DNA of 64,000 nt from Luscinia megarhynchos (taxonomy: Eukaryota; Chordata; Aves; Passeriformes; Turdidae). Positions 36,731 through 49,596 of the stretch are shown here, piece after piece (position 1 is the first letter of the stretch; each line of letters starts with the position of its first letter). The stretch spans positions 61,237,352 to 61,301,351 of the forward strand of contig JAPFBE010000003.1 in the NCBI GenBank assembly GCA_034336665.1, read 5' to 3'. The notes under the pieces are model-generated. The model was not told where the DNA came from and made no database searches. It saw only the letters and a list, made by a program, of their open reading frames with translations. The position numbers and the translations under genes were made by a program.

Positions 36731-39700
36731 ATGATACATTCATGTACAGCAGGAAGCTCACTGTACGTTGGCTAATTTGATAGGAAGGAAGGCTTGAGGT
36801 AGGTATTGCTGACTATATTGTTAATTGATCCTACCTTTCACATCCTGCCTCCACATGCTTCGTGGATGCACAGCTCCAGAGGAAGGCAAAGGGGAGCTCT
36901 CCTGCGTGGCGTTCAGGTTAAGGTGCCCTGTGAGCAGGAGGGGGGGCAGTGTTCAGCACATCACCGAAGATTACCTCAGTATTAAGTGAATGGAACAGAT
37001 TGGAGCAGCCGGAGTGGTGCCTGTTGAATCTTCCTTCATCCTTTGTCACTGTGCTAGCACCAGTTGAATGAGAGAAATAAAAGGATGCGAGCAACAGTAA
37101 GTCAAAGTGCTAAGGCTTTTGAAATGGCTTATGAGATAAAGCATGTCACTAATGAACATCTTGATTTGAACTATTAATGGAGAAAAATGTAGTTGTTCTG
37201 AGTACATGCCCTAATGACAGAGCATAAATGTGGCTCTGCCTGGAAGTTATGTTGTATTATATCCACCCTTTGCTAGAAATACACCCTTTTACAATCTTGT
37301 TGCAGACAGACTGTTAAAGATACAGTGTACATCTTACAAAGAGCTTGGCTGTATCACCCTCGTAACAGGTTCAGTGTTTTGAAATTTTTTGAGATCAGAA
37401 TGACCAAGAGTATTAGCTACGATGTTTTCTTAAATTTGAAAAATATTCAAAAATTAATCTACCTTTGTTCTTTTGGGTAAAAATCTTCTCATGAGTACTA
37501 CTGAGCTAATTTCAGTTGCAGTATTTTTTGATAAACCACTGCTGTCTTTTTTTTCATGTTGATTTGTATTAGCAGTGCATTTAAAAGTACGATTTTGGTG
37601 AAGTCTTTCATTTTTTGTGATTGCTGACAATCTTCTGCTACTGACTCAGCACCTATAACCATATATGCTAAATATAGATGTTTTAAGATTAGTAATAAAC
37701 TAAACCAAAAAAAACCCTGCACCTGAAACACTTTTCTCTTTCCTAGTAAAACATCGCAGAAAATAGTATTGTTTCTCCTAGTATAGAAATGGTTTGTGAT
37801 TCTATTATCTTTAATTCTGATTTTAAAGGTCCAAGCAAACATTTTGGAACACTTTACCCTCTTGCTTTTTAGGAAGTTTTTTGTAGGGAAAAAAACCTCA
37901 AACTCCCCACAACCCCAAAAAAACACACATATTCCCCACAACCACTCCAAAATGAGGGAAAAGCAGAACTCTGCGTTTTAGTAATATTGTTTTGCTCCAA
38001 CTTGTAATCTTCCTTGCTGTACAGAAACTCTTACTATATAGTTACATGTAAGTGTCCTTTAACCACCGTTTGTAATGTAACATACTCTTATTTCTTCATG
38101 TTATATATTTCATATTGGCAATGACTAAAATTATTTTACCGTGTTTTAGCTTCCCTCCTCCCTCCACTTCCTTCTTCACATCTTACTTCCCTGCATTTTT
38201 TGATATTTTAATGTGTATGCCAGGCAAGGAATTGGCTTTGTTGCTAAAGTATTGCTTTGTTTGTTAGGATGTATTTAGTGGTAGATCTACTAGCATTCTA
38301 GTTATATATGTTCAGAGGCTTTTACCTTGGTTGGAAAATTTGTCCCATATTTCACTCATTCTGGAGAAATATGTAAATTCAGAAGGCATAACTAACTTCT
38401 TTTAGAGTAAGATACAAAGTAACCCCTTCAGTTCCTTTCCCTTTCAGAGTGAGGTGGTGAGTGGCTGGGGTGAGAGAAGGATTCAGAATGCCCCTTTACA
38501 CTGAAATTCAGTCTGGTTCCTTCGGTTTTCTTGTCTTTGTGGCTGTCGACAGTGCTAACCTATGGAGAGAACAGAGTGCCAGTTCTCATGTGGGCTCATG
38601 CCACGACTTCACACATGACACAAATGTTTAGTGTATTTTGGATTCTTTAGCCTCAGTCTGGATTAAAAAATTTAACCTTTTCTTTTCCCCTTCAGGAGGC
38701 TGATAGTCCTCGATACCGAAGGATGGGTTTGAGAGCCAAGATGTTCTGGAGACAGAACAAGCTTGATGGTTTATTTTTCTTTATTGCATATACAAAAATC
38801 TTTCTCCCATATCTCAGTAACTCTAAAATTATAGTTTCAGTTTTTCAGCTAACACTTAGCTGTTTTGGAATAAACCGATGAGTATTGGTAAAGTTGAATT
38901 TTTTAAATGATGTTTTACATTCAGTAGCAAATAACTTCTATAGACGGAGAAGCTCTGAGGTATAAAAGCATTTATTTGGACAACACAGTTACATGCTAGA
39001 AATGATTTGAAAATTCAGCTGTAAATACCAAACTTGTAAACAAAGTTTTATTGTATCTGACTTGATTCTCTTGATGTTTGTGCTGGCTTAGAAAAATCAG
39101 AAACTGTTTCAGTCAGTCCTGTCCTGTTAGAAATACAGGTAATATTTGAACAGTGGCTCTAAAATGTGTAATATTTAAGATCATTATGATGTGGTAAGGC
39201 TAAGTAAAGCTCTCTTCCATAAACCTTATTCAAGTCTGATCTGAAAAAATTCTGCAAATTACGAAGATCGTTGTAACTTTGTAGAGCCGTGTGAAGAAGG
39301 TTAACAAATGTCTTAATTCTGGATTTGTTTTGTTTTGTGTCTTTGTGAAAGGGTGTCTGGTATACTTCCAAACACCATCATTTGTTGTTTGGGTGTTCAG
39401 TTGTTTTGTTGTGGGGGTTTTTTTGGGTTTTGGTGATTTTGGTTGTTTTTTTTTTTACTTTGGACTAAATTTAAACTTTTAGAATCTGAACAATAAATTA
39501 GGAGTATTATTAATATTTTAATATGTAAGTTTTTTTAATCAAATAAAATCTCATTTGCCTTACAGGTCCACTACATGTATGTAATTGATAGAAATAGCAA
39601 AATAATTTTGAGGTACTAGTTTTTGACTGCCTGTATGGTGTGTGTTTATTTGGGGAAGAAGCTTTGCTCTTTAGCCTTTTAAATTTTGAGACCTGCTTTT

Positions 39701-41929
39701 GCACATGTGTAATGGTGAGCAAAAGAGAAATGCATCAAACTTGCTGTGAAATCTTTTGAAGTTAGCTTTTAGAGCTCTTTCATTTATTTCATTATTTATT
39801 TATCAGTTATTTTGGTTTTTTCCCTCCATGGGGGCAGAAATAGTTTGGACTTTTAATTGTATTTACAGTTTCTGCTATGGAAAGATGTTGCCTTAAAACA
39901 GTGAAGTTGTTAATACTTAGGGATTAGTCCTAATCTGTTTTTGTTTTCTTGCTCTGCAAGTTTTCACCTCATCTAGGGTTCTTTTTGGGATTAATCCAGT
40001 TTTGATATTAGTATTTCACAATGATGTCCATAGGTTTATGTTTCCATCTTTCTGACTAACCTGACAGAGAACAGTTAATAATTGTGCAAGGCTATTTACA
40101 GTTTGCCACTTTTTTTCCCCACTGAAAATACAAGGGGAGCTTTTTCTTTCTTGTTGTAATGTAAATACACATTCATGATGGTGCCACAAGTCTAATGCTG
40201 CCTTTCTTTTCTGTCAGGTAGCTGAAATTATTTTGAAACCTGTCAGTCTCCTGGTACATCACTACTTCTGTTAGGAGGATGGACGTTCAAGTAGAGAAGC
40301 TTGTAGAAGTGCGTATCTTACAGAATAAAGGCTTGGTTTTAATTGTTCTTTCAGTGGAGTTAATGGGCTTTTTGCCCTTAATTAGTGTGCAAACAAAGAT
40401 ACCAAAACAAGATTAGCTAACTGTATTTTGAATTCCATTCTGCCCTCACTTTACTCCAATGAAGAAAGAGGTTAACTTACTGGCATGATCAAAATCATAG
40501 GTTGCGTGTGAAAGTATTCTGTATACCTAATGACAAAGATCAGTAAGATACAAATCAGCTGTATTTTGCATTGTTGCTGTTTTCCTTTTGAAAGACACTG
40601 CCATGACTATATTTGCAGTGCGAAATAACTCTGAGGATCTTATTTTGGCTTCTGCAGCCTCTGCTTCTTGCTGATAAAAATTACTTCTAGACCTTTATGG
40701 GAGATAAGTGTTAACATTTGGCCTTAAGTTTTTTCTTTCTTTGGAGCAGCCTGCAGAGCCAAGGTGGCTGCAGCTCTGCCTTGCACAGCTTTCCCTTCCA
40801 CCTTTTGTTACTTGCATTCTTACAGGCATTTCTTTATGACTCCAGCCTTTTTTATCAAATTCATTTATTTCGTGTTAGAAACAAGCTGAAGACTTGAAAA
40901 AAACATTAAACTCCTTTCCTGGTTCAGTCTGCAGAAACATCCTGTGTTTTTTCTTGCAGACAGTGAAGAGTTTTACTGAATAAAAATAGGTAACATTGAG
41001 CATTCTCCTCTTTGAACATTTGTACTTCCATTGATTCTTTAGATGCAAGATCCAAATGCTTTCCATTCTGCTCACACTGATGTGGTAATAAATCCTATAT
41101 GAATTCTTAAGATATAATAATTTAAAAATAATTGTCTGTTAATGGTAGTATGTTCAAGTCAGTGTTACATATCTCTGTTGGATGTGATTATACTACTCGA
41201 GTTGCAATAAAATTATATTCAGTTTGTAATTCTTTAGAGAGAGAATTATTACAGAATAGTTTTATATAAGAATTGATGTATTCTAAAAATGTATTTGCCA
41301 CATCTGACCAGCTCAAATTGTGATTTAAGGTGAAGAATAGATTTTCAAAACCACTCAAGAGTGTGTCCCTTTTTAGTCTTCAAAAAGGCAAAATATTGTA
41401 GTTCTTCTTCAGGATACTGTCAGTAATTTTTTACACATTAGTAATTTAAATGTGCTCCAAATATTCATGGAGACTGAGGCTAAGTGTCGTGAAACAAGTC
41501 AGTTTTATTAAAACTTTTTTTAATAAACCAGGCGAACTGCCTGGTAAGAGTGATTTCAGGAACAGTTTTCAGTTCTGTATGGACCTGTGTTATGCCCAGG
41601 ACTACTATAGCATATTCATTATTGCAGGTGACTGTTCCAGCACCTGGGAATGTTCCCAAGGACTGCTTACTTTGCTAATGTAGATGTGTCTTTAGGTGTC
41701 CCTGATGGGATCAAGTCAATGTAGCAGTTCTTCCAGGAGAGATCAGAAGTATTAAAACCGTTCGGTTTGCAGGCTGGGTGCAAGGAGATGGGAATTGCCA
41801 AGACTAAAAAAATATTGAAGGAAGTGGATTAAATTTATTCAGAACTGTTTATCAGCAAATCCCTTAGCAGAGAAGCTAGGGAACATTTAATTAGTAGAAA
41901 ATGGTTTTTAAAATGTCTAAAAAGAAAAT

Positions 41930-42155
41930 TTCAGGGACTTACTGCTGTAGGAGGTTGTGGAGGCAGTTCAAATTGTAAGTGGATTCAAAGAGTTTAGGTA
42001 AACATATGGACAGTAAGAGAGATGGACTGCAGAAAGTGGCCTGGCTCACATACTCTCCTTACACAGCATCTCAATTGATATATTAGAGTCAAAGTGCTTG
42101 GCTAGATGGGCTGCTGACCCAGACCATCAGGTCATTTCCTATGTTCTTGCTTGGC
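41930..42155 (+). mobile_element. Ancient CR1-type LINE 3' end (sense)
   Basis: Contains GGACTTACTGCTGTAGGAGG, TTGTGGAGGCAG, GTAAGTGGATTCAAAGAGTT, GCTTGGCTAGATGGGCTGCT, CTGACCCAGACCATCAGGTC and ATTTCCTATGTTCTTG. These follow in order the 3' region of an old amniote CR1 lineage, which differs from the avian-specific copies by its terminal 'gctagatgggc...ctgacccag...ttcttatgttctt' block. It is non-coding now. Confidence 0.65.
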
Positions 42156-42594
42156 TTCAGCTTCTGCCTGAGTTCAAACAGCAGTTTCAGGAGATACACA
42201 CTGAGCTTTCTAATACATGGAATTATTAGTTTTGTTAGAAGGCTTTTTGTTAGGAGGTCTTTGCCAATCCAGGCAATTAAATTAAACTACTACAAAGCTT
42301 GGTATGTTGCTCATTTGGTTGGGATTTATCTTCTAAAGTAGCCTATATAGAATGAATTAAGTACCACTGAGAAGTGTGAATATTCACCTTTAAAACTGAC
42401 AGGTTTTTTGACAACTGATGTTTCAAGTATTTCAAAATCCAGCCATTCGGTGGCCACTTCTTTATTTATGCAAGAACTGCTTTTAATGTAAGGACGTATC
42501 TACACTCTTGTATTGTCAACTTGAATGCTAATCTCTGGAAAGAGATTTTGTATTGTTTTTCATCAGGAACTGTATTAAGATCATGTGGACTATG

Positions 42595-42633
42595 ACTGTT
42601 TAATGAACAGTTGTTCATTAAACAACTGTTTAA
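42595..42633. repeat. Nested palindrome with flanking direct repeats
   Basis: TGTTTAATGAAC (42597-42608) and GTTCATTAAACA (42613-42624) are perfect 12-bp inverted arms around a 4-base AGTT loop. A second, overlapping inverted pair is AACAGTTGTT (42606-42615) and AACAACTGTT (42621-42630) around CATTA. The whole is bounded by direct repeats ACTGTTTAA at 42595-42603 and 42625-42633. Confidence 0.95.
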
Positions 42634-44151
42634 AGGAAACAATTTATAGTCACAATGGAAATGACATAGAACTAGTTGACCTAATATTCCTGTTTTTTAA
42701 TGGCAATGCCTTAACATGTTTTGAGACAAAAAAATATTGAGTCAAAATTCTGATAGCATTCAGAAATTGCAGTTTTAATTTTTATTAGGTTCCGTTATAG
42801 TTGGTTGTACTTTAAAAGTGCTTGTATTATTCTAGAACTTGTATCAAGGCTTCAGTATCCTAAGTTCACATTATTTTGTTAAGACTGTGAAGTTCTCAAT
42901 TAGTGTTTTGTTGATTTAGTAAGAGACATAGTGCTTGAGAAGTGCCCATGCTAAAGGTGCCTCCCACTGAGACTGACACATCACAAATGAGGTCTTTTTC
43001 TGAGTATCATAGTTATCTTAGATGAGCAGGCAAAGGACAGAATGCGTGTCAGCCTTTGAGTAGCAGAACCTTAGGTGCTGTGAGTAAAGCAGCAGAATTT
43101 GTCACAAAAAGATTGAGGCACAGAAAGAGAGGCTGAACCATCAGATTTTTCCAAAGCTTTTCTCTTAGTTCAAGCTAATTTGAATGTTTTGCCCAGAAGA
43201 GGAAGGAGGTCAAGATCTGGAATATTCAGTGTGAAAGACTCAGGCCCTGGTTTTCAGAAGTACTGATATCAGGGTGCATGAAGTAACATGTTGGCTGATG
43301 GGGTGTGCAAGCCGGCACAAAGGTTACTTGAATGAGATGAAAGACTTATAAATAAGCAACCCATGGATTTTTATTTTTTTTTACCTAGAACATGATGCTG
43401 TATAAAATGAATGTTACAATTTCATTTAGAGAAATTTTCTTGCATCCTTGACTATGTGCTGCAGACTTTCATTAGATAAGGGGGAATTCCTGCGAGTGAC
43501 TGTCAGTCTTTTGTACTGTCTCTTCTGACCAGAAAGGTACCAATCTCTCTCCATGCTTTAATTTTTCTTATTTAAAATCATATCTACTGAAGTGCAGAGT
43601 GTCAGAAATGCCCTTCTCAAAGCTGTGATCGCTCCATGGACTTCAAGTGTGAAAAGGTTGGTCCAGAAACCACTTTTGGTCATACATTGCCCCAACATAA
43701 AGACTGTTGAAGCCACCAGTTCTTGGAACTTCTGAAATTTCTTTAGCCCTGATTCAGAATCTCTTTTGGCACACTCAGCAGCATACACAGCCTATCTTGT
43801 AATAGTTGTAAAGTAAAAATGTGAATGCACTACATAAAAGCAAGGCTGAACGTGGCAGTCAGTGAAATACAGTCAGGGGTCAAGTAGGCTAATTGTCCAT
43901 TGACAACTGGACATTCTATTTCCTGTTTCTGGGAATTGAGATCTAATTAAACTGCATTAAGTTGGTGAGTCTCCCCACCCTTTGGATTGGCAGTGAGATA
44001 TCATCAGAGATGTGAAAATCTGATGGCATTTTGAGTGTCAGAATGGTGGTAGACTCCATCAGCTGACCTGTTGCTGCTGCTGAACAGTGCTTGTCTCACT
44101 GTTGCACCATGGCTGCTGTGCTGAGTCTTTAGCTTCTCAGAGCAGCTGTGA

Positions 44152-44174
44152 CGTGAGCAACAAAAATGCTCACG
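44152..44174. repeat. Perfect 8-bp inverted repeat overlapping a CRE-like site
   Basis: CGTGAGCA (44152-44159) and TGCTCACG (44167-44174) flank a 7-base A-rich loop. TGACGTGA, a CRE-like octamer, overlaps the left arm at 44149-44156. It could be a hairpin or a pair of inverted protein-binding half-sites in intron 2. Confidence 0.85.
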
Positions 44175-46366
44175 ATAGGAGAAGCTGATTTAACACAAAA
44201 CCAGGAGGCAGAGCCCACTTGCAGTTGGGCCAGTGTGTGCATTCCCTTGCTCAAATCCACTCTGCCAGCTGGAGCCTAGGTTTGGATGGCCTGCAGCAAG
44301 AGGTCTGGGGGGAGGAAAGCCAGCAGGTTCCCAAGACAACTTATTACCCAGATTACCAACCTCAGGCACTTACACACGATAAATACGCACAACTGGGAAT
44401 ACCAGTCAACCCAAATTCCCTGTTACTTTTAAAAGCAGGAGTCAAGGGCCAGCCATCACTCTAAAGCTTTTCTGGTTCTCACAGCTCATATGATGGTGAG
44501 CAAGAATACTGAGCTGAGAACGGTACAGATTGACACTTCAGCTGTAGCCAGAATGGCTCCTCCCAGGAATTTGGGCACCCAAATCAACCGAAAGAGATGG
44601 GCAAATGTAGCTATCCAGCCCACACGTAACAGATGGAGAGACATTCTCATGTACCATGAAGCTTTTAGGTACTTCTACTGCAGTCTAAACTTCAAGCTAA
44701 AATCTTCAATTGTAGCAGAGGGAAGAGTATATCAATGAAAGATGTCTTCAAAAAGTTATACTACTTGAGGAGTCCAAAAAAGAAATTGTAAGAACTCATC
44801 TATTCATGTTTCTCTCCTTCATCACATTCTGAAGGTGATAGTAGCCAGTTGTTAGAATGCTACCTTCAAATACTTTAAAATAAACTCTGGCAATACAATA
44901 TTTTTAGAAGACCTGTAAGTCTTCTTTGAAATTCATTACTAAAATCATTTTGATTATATTATATTATGAATGCTGACTCTTAGTGAATTTTACATTGAGC
45001 CATTCTTCAGAAGATCTGGAAGATTTATTGGCTTGACAAAATGTAAATATTGATGCAGTTCATTGTTTTTTCTCAAACAGCCTAAAGCTTCTAGAAAAAT
45101 CACATGAAACAAGATAGTATTTTTCAAGTGCTTTCTCAAACCTGAGTTAATCACGTAGCCCAAGCTTGAAAATGTGAATGTCTGTCATATCTCATCAATA
45201 TGTTAGTGTTAGAACTTGGCATCTTTAGTTTGTGAAATTGCTCCACCAGGAAGGGACGGATTCATATGATTTCTGACATTTTCTTATCCTTTCCTTTGTC
45301 TCTGGTATTGCTAAAATGAATAACACTCAAGTTTCCAGTTCTGGGGACTTTGGTTGGTTGGTTGCGTTTTTGTAAACATGAAAGATTTTATTTTCTTTTA
45401 GCAATTTAACCAAGCAAATTTTTGGCCATAATGCTCAAGGGTTGTGTTTATAAATATCTCTTTCCTTCTGTAGAGGGAGGAGGACCTAGGCTCTATTTAG
45501 ATGTGTGCAAGCAGAATAAAGAAAGTTCTGTCCAGAAAAGAAATTATAAAATGCGCCTGCTCTTCTATGTTTTTAAAGTTTTTTCTTCTTTGTTCATAGT
45601 TTTAGCCAAGTTTTTCATGTTTACAAACTTCTTTTCCTCACAGAAGGGCAGGCTTCAAATAAAAATACAGAAATCTAAAATGGTAACAGGCTTCAGCTTT
45701 GGTACAAACTTTTTTCTATTTATTTTGGCTGCTCTGTGCTTTGCAATAATTTCTGCATTACTTGGGTTTACAAAATTAGGATAACCAGCTTTCCACAAAT
45801 AAAGTTATACATGTTGTTTCATGCTGGGCATCTGGTGCACTTACTTTGTCATGACTTCTAATATTTTTTTATCATTAATGAATGTTCAAATATGCTTAGG
45901 TCATGTAAAGAGGGACATGACACAGTATTTTCCTTGTGTTGAAAACTGTTTATCAAGTGGTTGATGTCAAACACAGAATTCTAGGCTTTCTTCTGAAAGT
46001 TTACGTAATGGCTTGATTAATGTTGAAGTTAATGCAATTTGCTGAAATAATTTGAGCTGTACAAATAGCTTTTTAATTATACCAAGCAGTTGAGAAAATA
46101 AAATTTGTACAGGTACTGTTTTACTTAGTTGTTATTCTCTCCTTCATTCTTTGAAAAATGTTTGTTTAAAAATATCTGTGCTTGTTCTTGCTCTTATCTC
46201 TTTCTCTGTGGGTTGAAGACAGCCAGAAGTGTGAAGTGAAAAACAATGTATTTACTAACCAGAAAAAAAAGATTGTTTTTTCCCCAGTAAAACTTTTTTT
46301 TTGCACATACCAGACTTCTGTAACATATTCATGTGTAATGGTTGTAAACACTCTTTTATTTTCAAG

Positions 46367-46442
46367 GTTATTCTTGTGCAAGTTAATCCAGGGGAAGCAT
46401 TTACAATAAGAAGAGAAGATGGACAGTTTCAGTGCATTACAG
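46367..46442 (+). CDS. FNDC3A: FNDC3A coding segment 2 (exon 3)
   Basis: Acceptor TTATTTTCAAG ends at 46366 and the donor ACAG/GTAAAG begins at 46443. The exon encodes 25 codons plus one base: VILVQVNPGEAFTIRREDG then QFQCIT and the first base of the next codon, expected to be Gly. This block is nearly invariant among vertebrate FNDC3 proteins and is also closely similar in the paralogue FNDC3B, but the preceding exon 2 residues fit FNDC3A and not FNDC3B. The exon is 76 nt, entered in phase 0 and left in phase 1, so the next exon must supply two bases. I could not find the next exon (expected to begin with residues like PAQVPMMSPNG) before 64000. Confidence 0.96.
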
Positions 46443-48470
46443 GTAAAGTTGATAAATTTATTTTAATAATTTCTGAGTCTGAATCAAAATTAATAAAAGG
46501 CAATTTGTGGTGAAAGTAAAAGAATGACAGAATTTATTTTAAATGCAAGAGCTGTTTAAAGACCTAAAAGATTATGTGCTAAGGATCATTGAGATTTAGA
46601 TTTCTCTGCCATAAACCAAATACTTTTTCTTACATTATATTAGATGAAATTAAATTTCTTGGGGAGGAGAAAGGAGGAACATTTTCAGATTGCAGAACAA
46701 ACACAGAAAGGGTGTTGTAGCAACTTTTGACTAAGCTCATTTATTTCACAGACTTGAAATTAAGAGCTACAGTTGTTAATATGGCTTCAGTTTAGTTTGT
46801 TTTATTCTTTGCTATCATGTGGATATTGTTTCCCTGTCAGTTATGCCAGCTAGTTTCTCATTATCTGTAGGGGCCAAATTGCATTATTTCTGAAGTGCAG
46901 CTTCAAAATACGAATGTTTCATCTAAACATAGCATCCTCTTATGTGATGGTCATTTTGGATGTTGTTTTCTATTCCAAATGAATAGCTACCAGCTAAGCC
47001 TATCTAGAAGGTACTGTGAAAAATGAGCCATCAGCTATTGCTGCTACATAGAATACCATTTTACTGTGTTTTAAGAGAGTATCCACAAATTCAGCTCTGG
47101 GCTCACATTTTTGCTTGTCATCATCTGGGCCAGTGAATCCTAACTTTTGGGTTTTTTTCTGGATGGTAGCCCAGCTCCAACAGATACTGGTCTGGGAATT
47201 TGAAGCAGGTATTTTCCATCTCCTTTCCCTCTTTCTCCAGTCTGAGAAGAGCTGAAAGGTCTGATTTCCAGACATAGGCAGGTCCTTTGGCTACAAAACA
47301 ACTGAATTGAAAAAGGCTGTAGATGGTAATTAAGTTTATATTGATAATTCTTAAAGTTTATGTGTCTGTAGCACCATGTTTCAGAACTTTGTGCTGGTTG
47401 CATGGTATTCTGGCATCCTTTGAGGCACAAATGTGTCACTGTTGCAGCTCACCATTCTATACAGCTTATTTGAAGCATGATATGTAATAATTACTTGACA
47501 GTGCATGAGGGAAATACAATGTTTTTTGTCTTGCAATTCAAGTTAAAGAACAGATAAGATGTATTTTGCTTCTATTGCACAAAATACTGAGGGAAGTGGC
47601 ATGTATTGCATGATTGGTTCTAATTTTTGATTTACCAAATGGTCTTACTGGTGGAGAATGAATTGACACTTTCCTGGCATGATTGTCTTCAAAGTAGGAA
47701 GTCTTTAATGAACTGCAAAAATATTAAGATCATATCCTTACAGATTTGGTTCTAACCTCTCGTGGTACAGCTTTTGTCCTTGCCTGGTGCCTCTTGCTTT
47801 TGGAGTAGGCAGCTTGCTATTGTGATTTGATTTAGCTGTGGATTTCTTCATCCTTTAAATATGAAAGCGAGCATGAGCAAGTTACTGGACAATTGTGTCT
47901 GGGACTCACTAAGTGTAAGCTCAGGTACAGTCTTTACAACTTCCCTGAAAAATGGCACTGCAATCTGGAAAACTACATCCTGAATTAGTACCACAGCTTT
48001 AGCAAAGCCTCGTGTCACATAGGTGTTTTTTTTGTCCTTCCCCCTTCCTGGAGATGAAATTGTGGATTATAGTTGGTAGTAAAATAGGGGGCATAAAGAT
48101 TTTTTCATATCTGTGAATTTCGTAATCTTCATAGTGAACCTGAGTTGCACCTGATCTTTTGAGTGCTGCTTTTCTGGTCTGTTCTTGCCACTTCTGAGAC
48201 ATTTCTGTGTTTTTGAGTGCTATGCCAATGGATCTTTCTACCTTTTGGATTGTTGGGTCTGTCTGCCTTAAAGAGGAAGTTCTTTCGTAATTGATGCTGC
48301 TCCTTTTTCTTTATATGCATTGCAGCTCATGAGGACTGTCTACTGTTCGGTTTTCTGTGTAGAGATTTGTATAAAATAAACTATTTTAGATGGTGTAAAG
48401 CATAGAGAGTAATTTGGCATTGGTCATTTTTGTTCGGCCACAATTCTCGAACATAGTTTGCCCTTGACTT

Positions 48471-48510
48471 GTCTGCAAAATGGATTACCAGTCTGCAAAA
48501 TGGGTTACAG
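48471..48510 (+). repeat. 20-bp tandem duplication
   Basis: GTCTGCAAAATGGATTACCA is followed directly by GTCTGCAAAATGGGTTACAG, two differences in 20. A local duplication in intron 3. Confidence 0.95.
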
Positions 48511-49568
48511 CTGCAGGAGTCTATTGCGTTGTCTTGAAAGTAAGAAAGAAAGCTCACATCAGTTCCTTGGTTTTTTTTCTTCACTGTATGCACTCAGTTG
48601 TTAGGTGAAATCATAGTTAAAGATGTGGAAATATATAATGAGAATGGTTTGGATAAAAGTACAAAGGTGTTTATTTTTAGAAAGGCATGAAGAAGGACAA
48701 GACGGCTGAAATTTAGTGGAAATCAGTGGGAAGTTAATTTAGTCATTATAATGTTTCTTAATAATTTTTTTCAATTTTAGAATTTTCCTGTAAATATTTG
48801 CCCATTTTTATACTCTTCTGTGACTTAAAAGTCACTGCAAAGAACACATGTGCAGTTTTTTCAGTGATGTATGGTATAAAAAATGGAAATTATTTAAGTA
48901 TAGTACTAAAGTGGAAGAGTGGAAGTTGAGAATAGCAAGCTGCTTATGGATCCCAGATAGCAATCCAGATAGCCAGATACATTAGTTTGAATGATTCGAT
49001 AAGTCACGCTTCCTTAGATAATTCTAAACCTCTTTTGTGCTTTATTGCTGGTCAATTCACCTTGAGATTGTGCTGTCTGCTGAAGTCAATGTGGATTGTT
49101 AATAAATCTAACCATAATGTTAATTGTGTTTTCTTGCATCAAATATTTGCCTGTTGGAAACATTTTGGAGATGCTCTGTCAATCTTCGTGCTCTTTGTGC
49201 CATCTATTCTATTTTAAAGAGAATTGCCCTTACTTTGGCAACACTGTACATAGGGTAAAATTTCTCAACCTGAAAATGATGAGAATTAGTGTCCCTTCAG
49301 GAGAAGGGAGAGGTGTGAATAAAGTGACTATTTAGAGCTGTCCTTAAGTCAATGAAGTAATGAAAACTTAAAGTGCTAATTAATGGAGAAGCACGCAATG
49401 CATTTTTGGTGGACTATGCTTCTGAAGATAATGCTGCATTTACATGCAGGTCTTTGTACTGACTTAGCACATGTCTGCTCTCACAGGTGATCTGTGAAGC
49501 TTTGACTGGTTCAGAACTACATTAAGTGAGAAGCAGCTTCTTAATGTGGTCCTCTTCCATGGCAATGG

Positions 49569-49596
49569 AATATTGAGTGAATAATATTGAGTGAAA
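49569..49596 (+). repeat. 14-bp tandem duplication
   Basis: AATATTGAGTGAAT and AATATTGAGTGAAA lie head to tail with one difference at the end. Confidence 0.9.

Larger units (their letters stand above)
26302..46366 (+). other. FNDC3A: FNDC3A intron 2
   Basis: About 20.1 kb between donor GTAAGG at 26302 and acceptor TTATTTTCAAG ending at 46366. It contains three CR1 copies of different ages (26790-27400, 32384-32505, 41930-42155), a coding-like exon candidate (27890-27992), GT-rich and CA-rich low-complexity tracts (30620-30700, 30988-31076), an X-box/CRE pair (36666-36730), a nested palindrome (42595-42633) and an 8-bp perfect hairpin (44152-44174). Elsewhere (about 28200-30000, 32510-36600, 37060-41900, 42650-46360) I see AT-rich non-coding sequence without a recognisable feature. 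Confidence 0.85.

Noticed and set aside
37498..37950. A 150-codon minus-strand frame, the longest outside the CpG island
   Set aside because: No recognised domain, no splice or promoter context, biased by T/A-rich sequence, antisense within intron 2. Chance is the simplest account.
45422..45784. A 120-codon + frame about 600 bp before exon 3
   Set aside because: It ends well before the exon, lacks a donor in phase and the peptide is unfamiliar and T-rich in origin.
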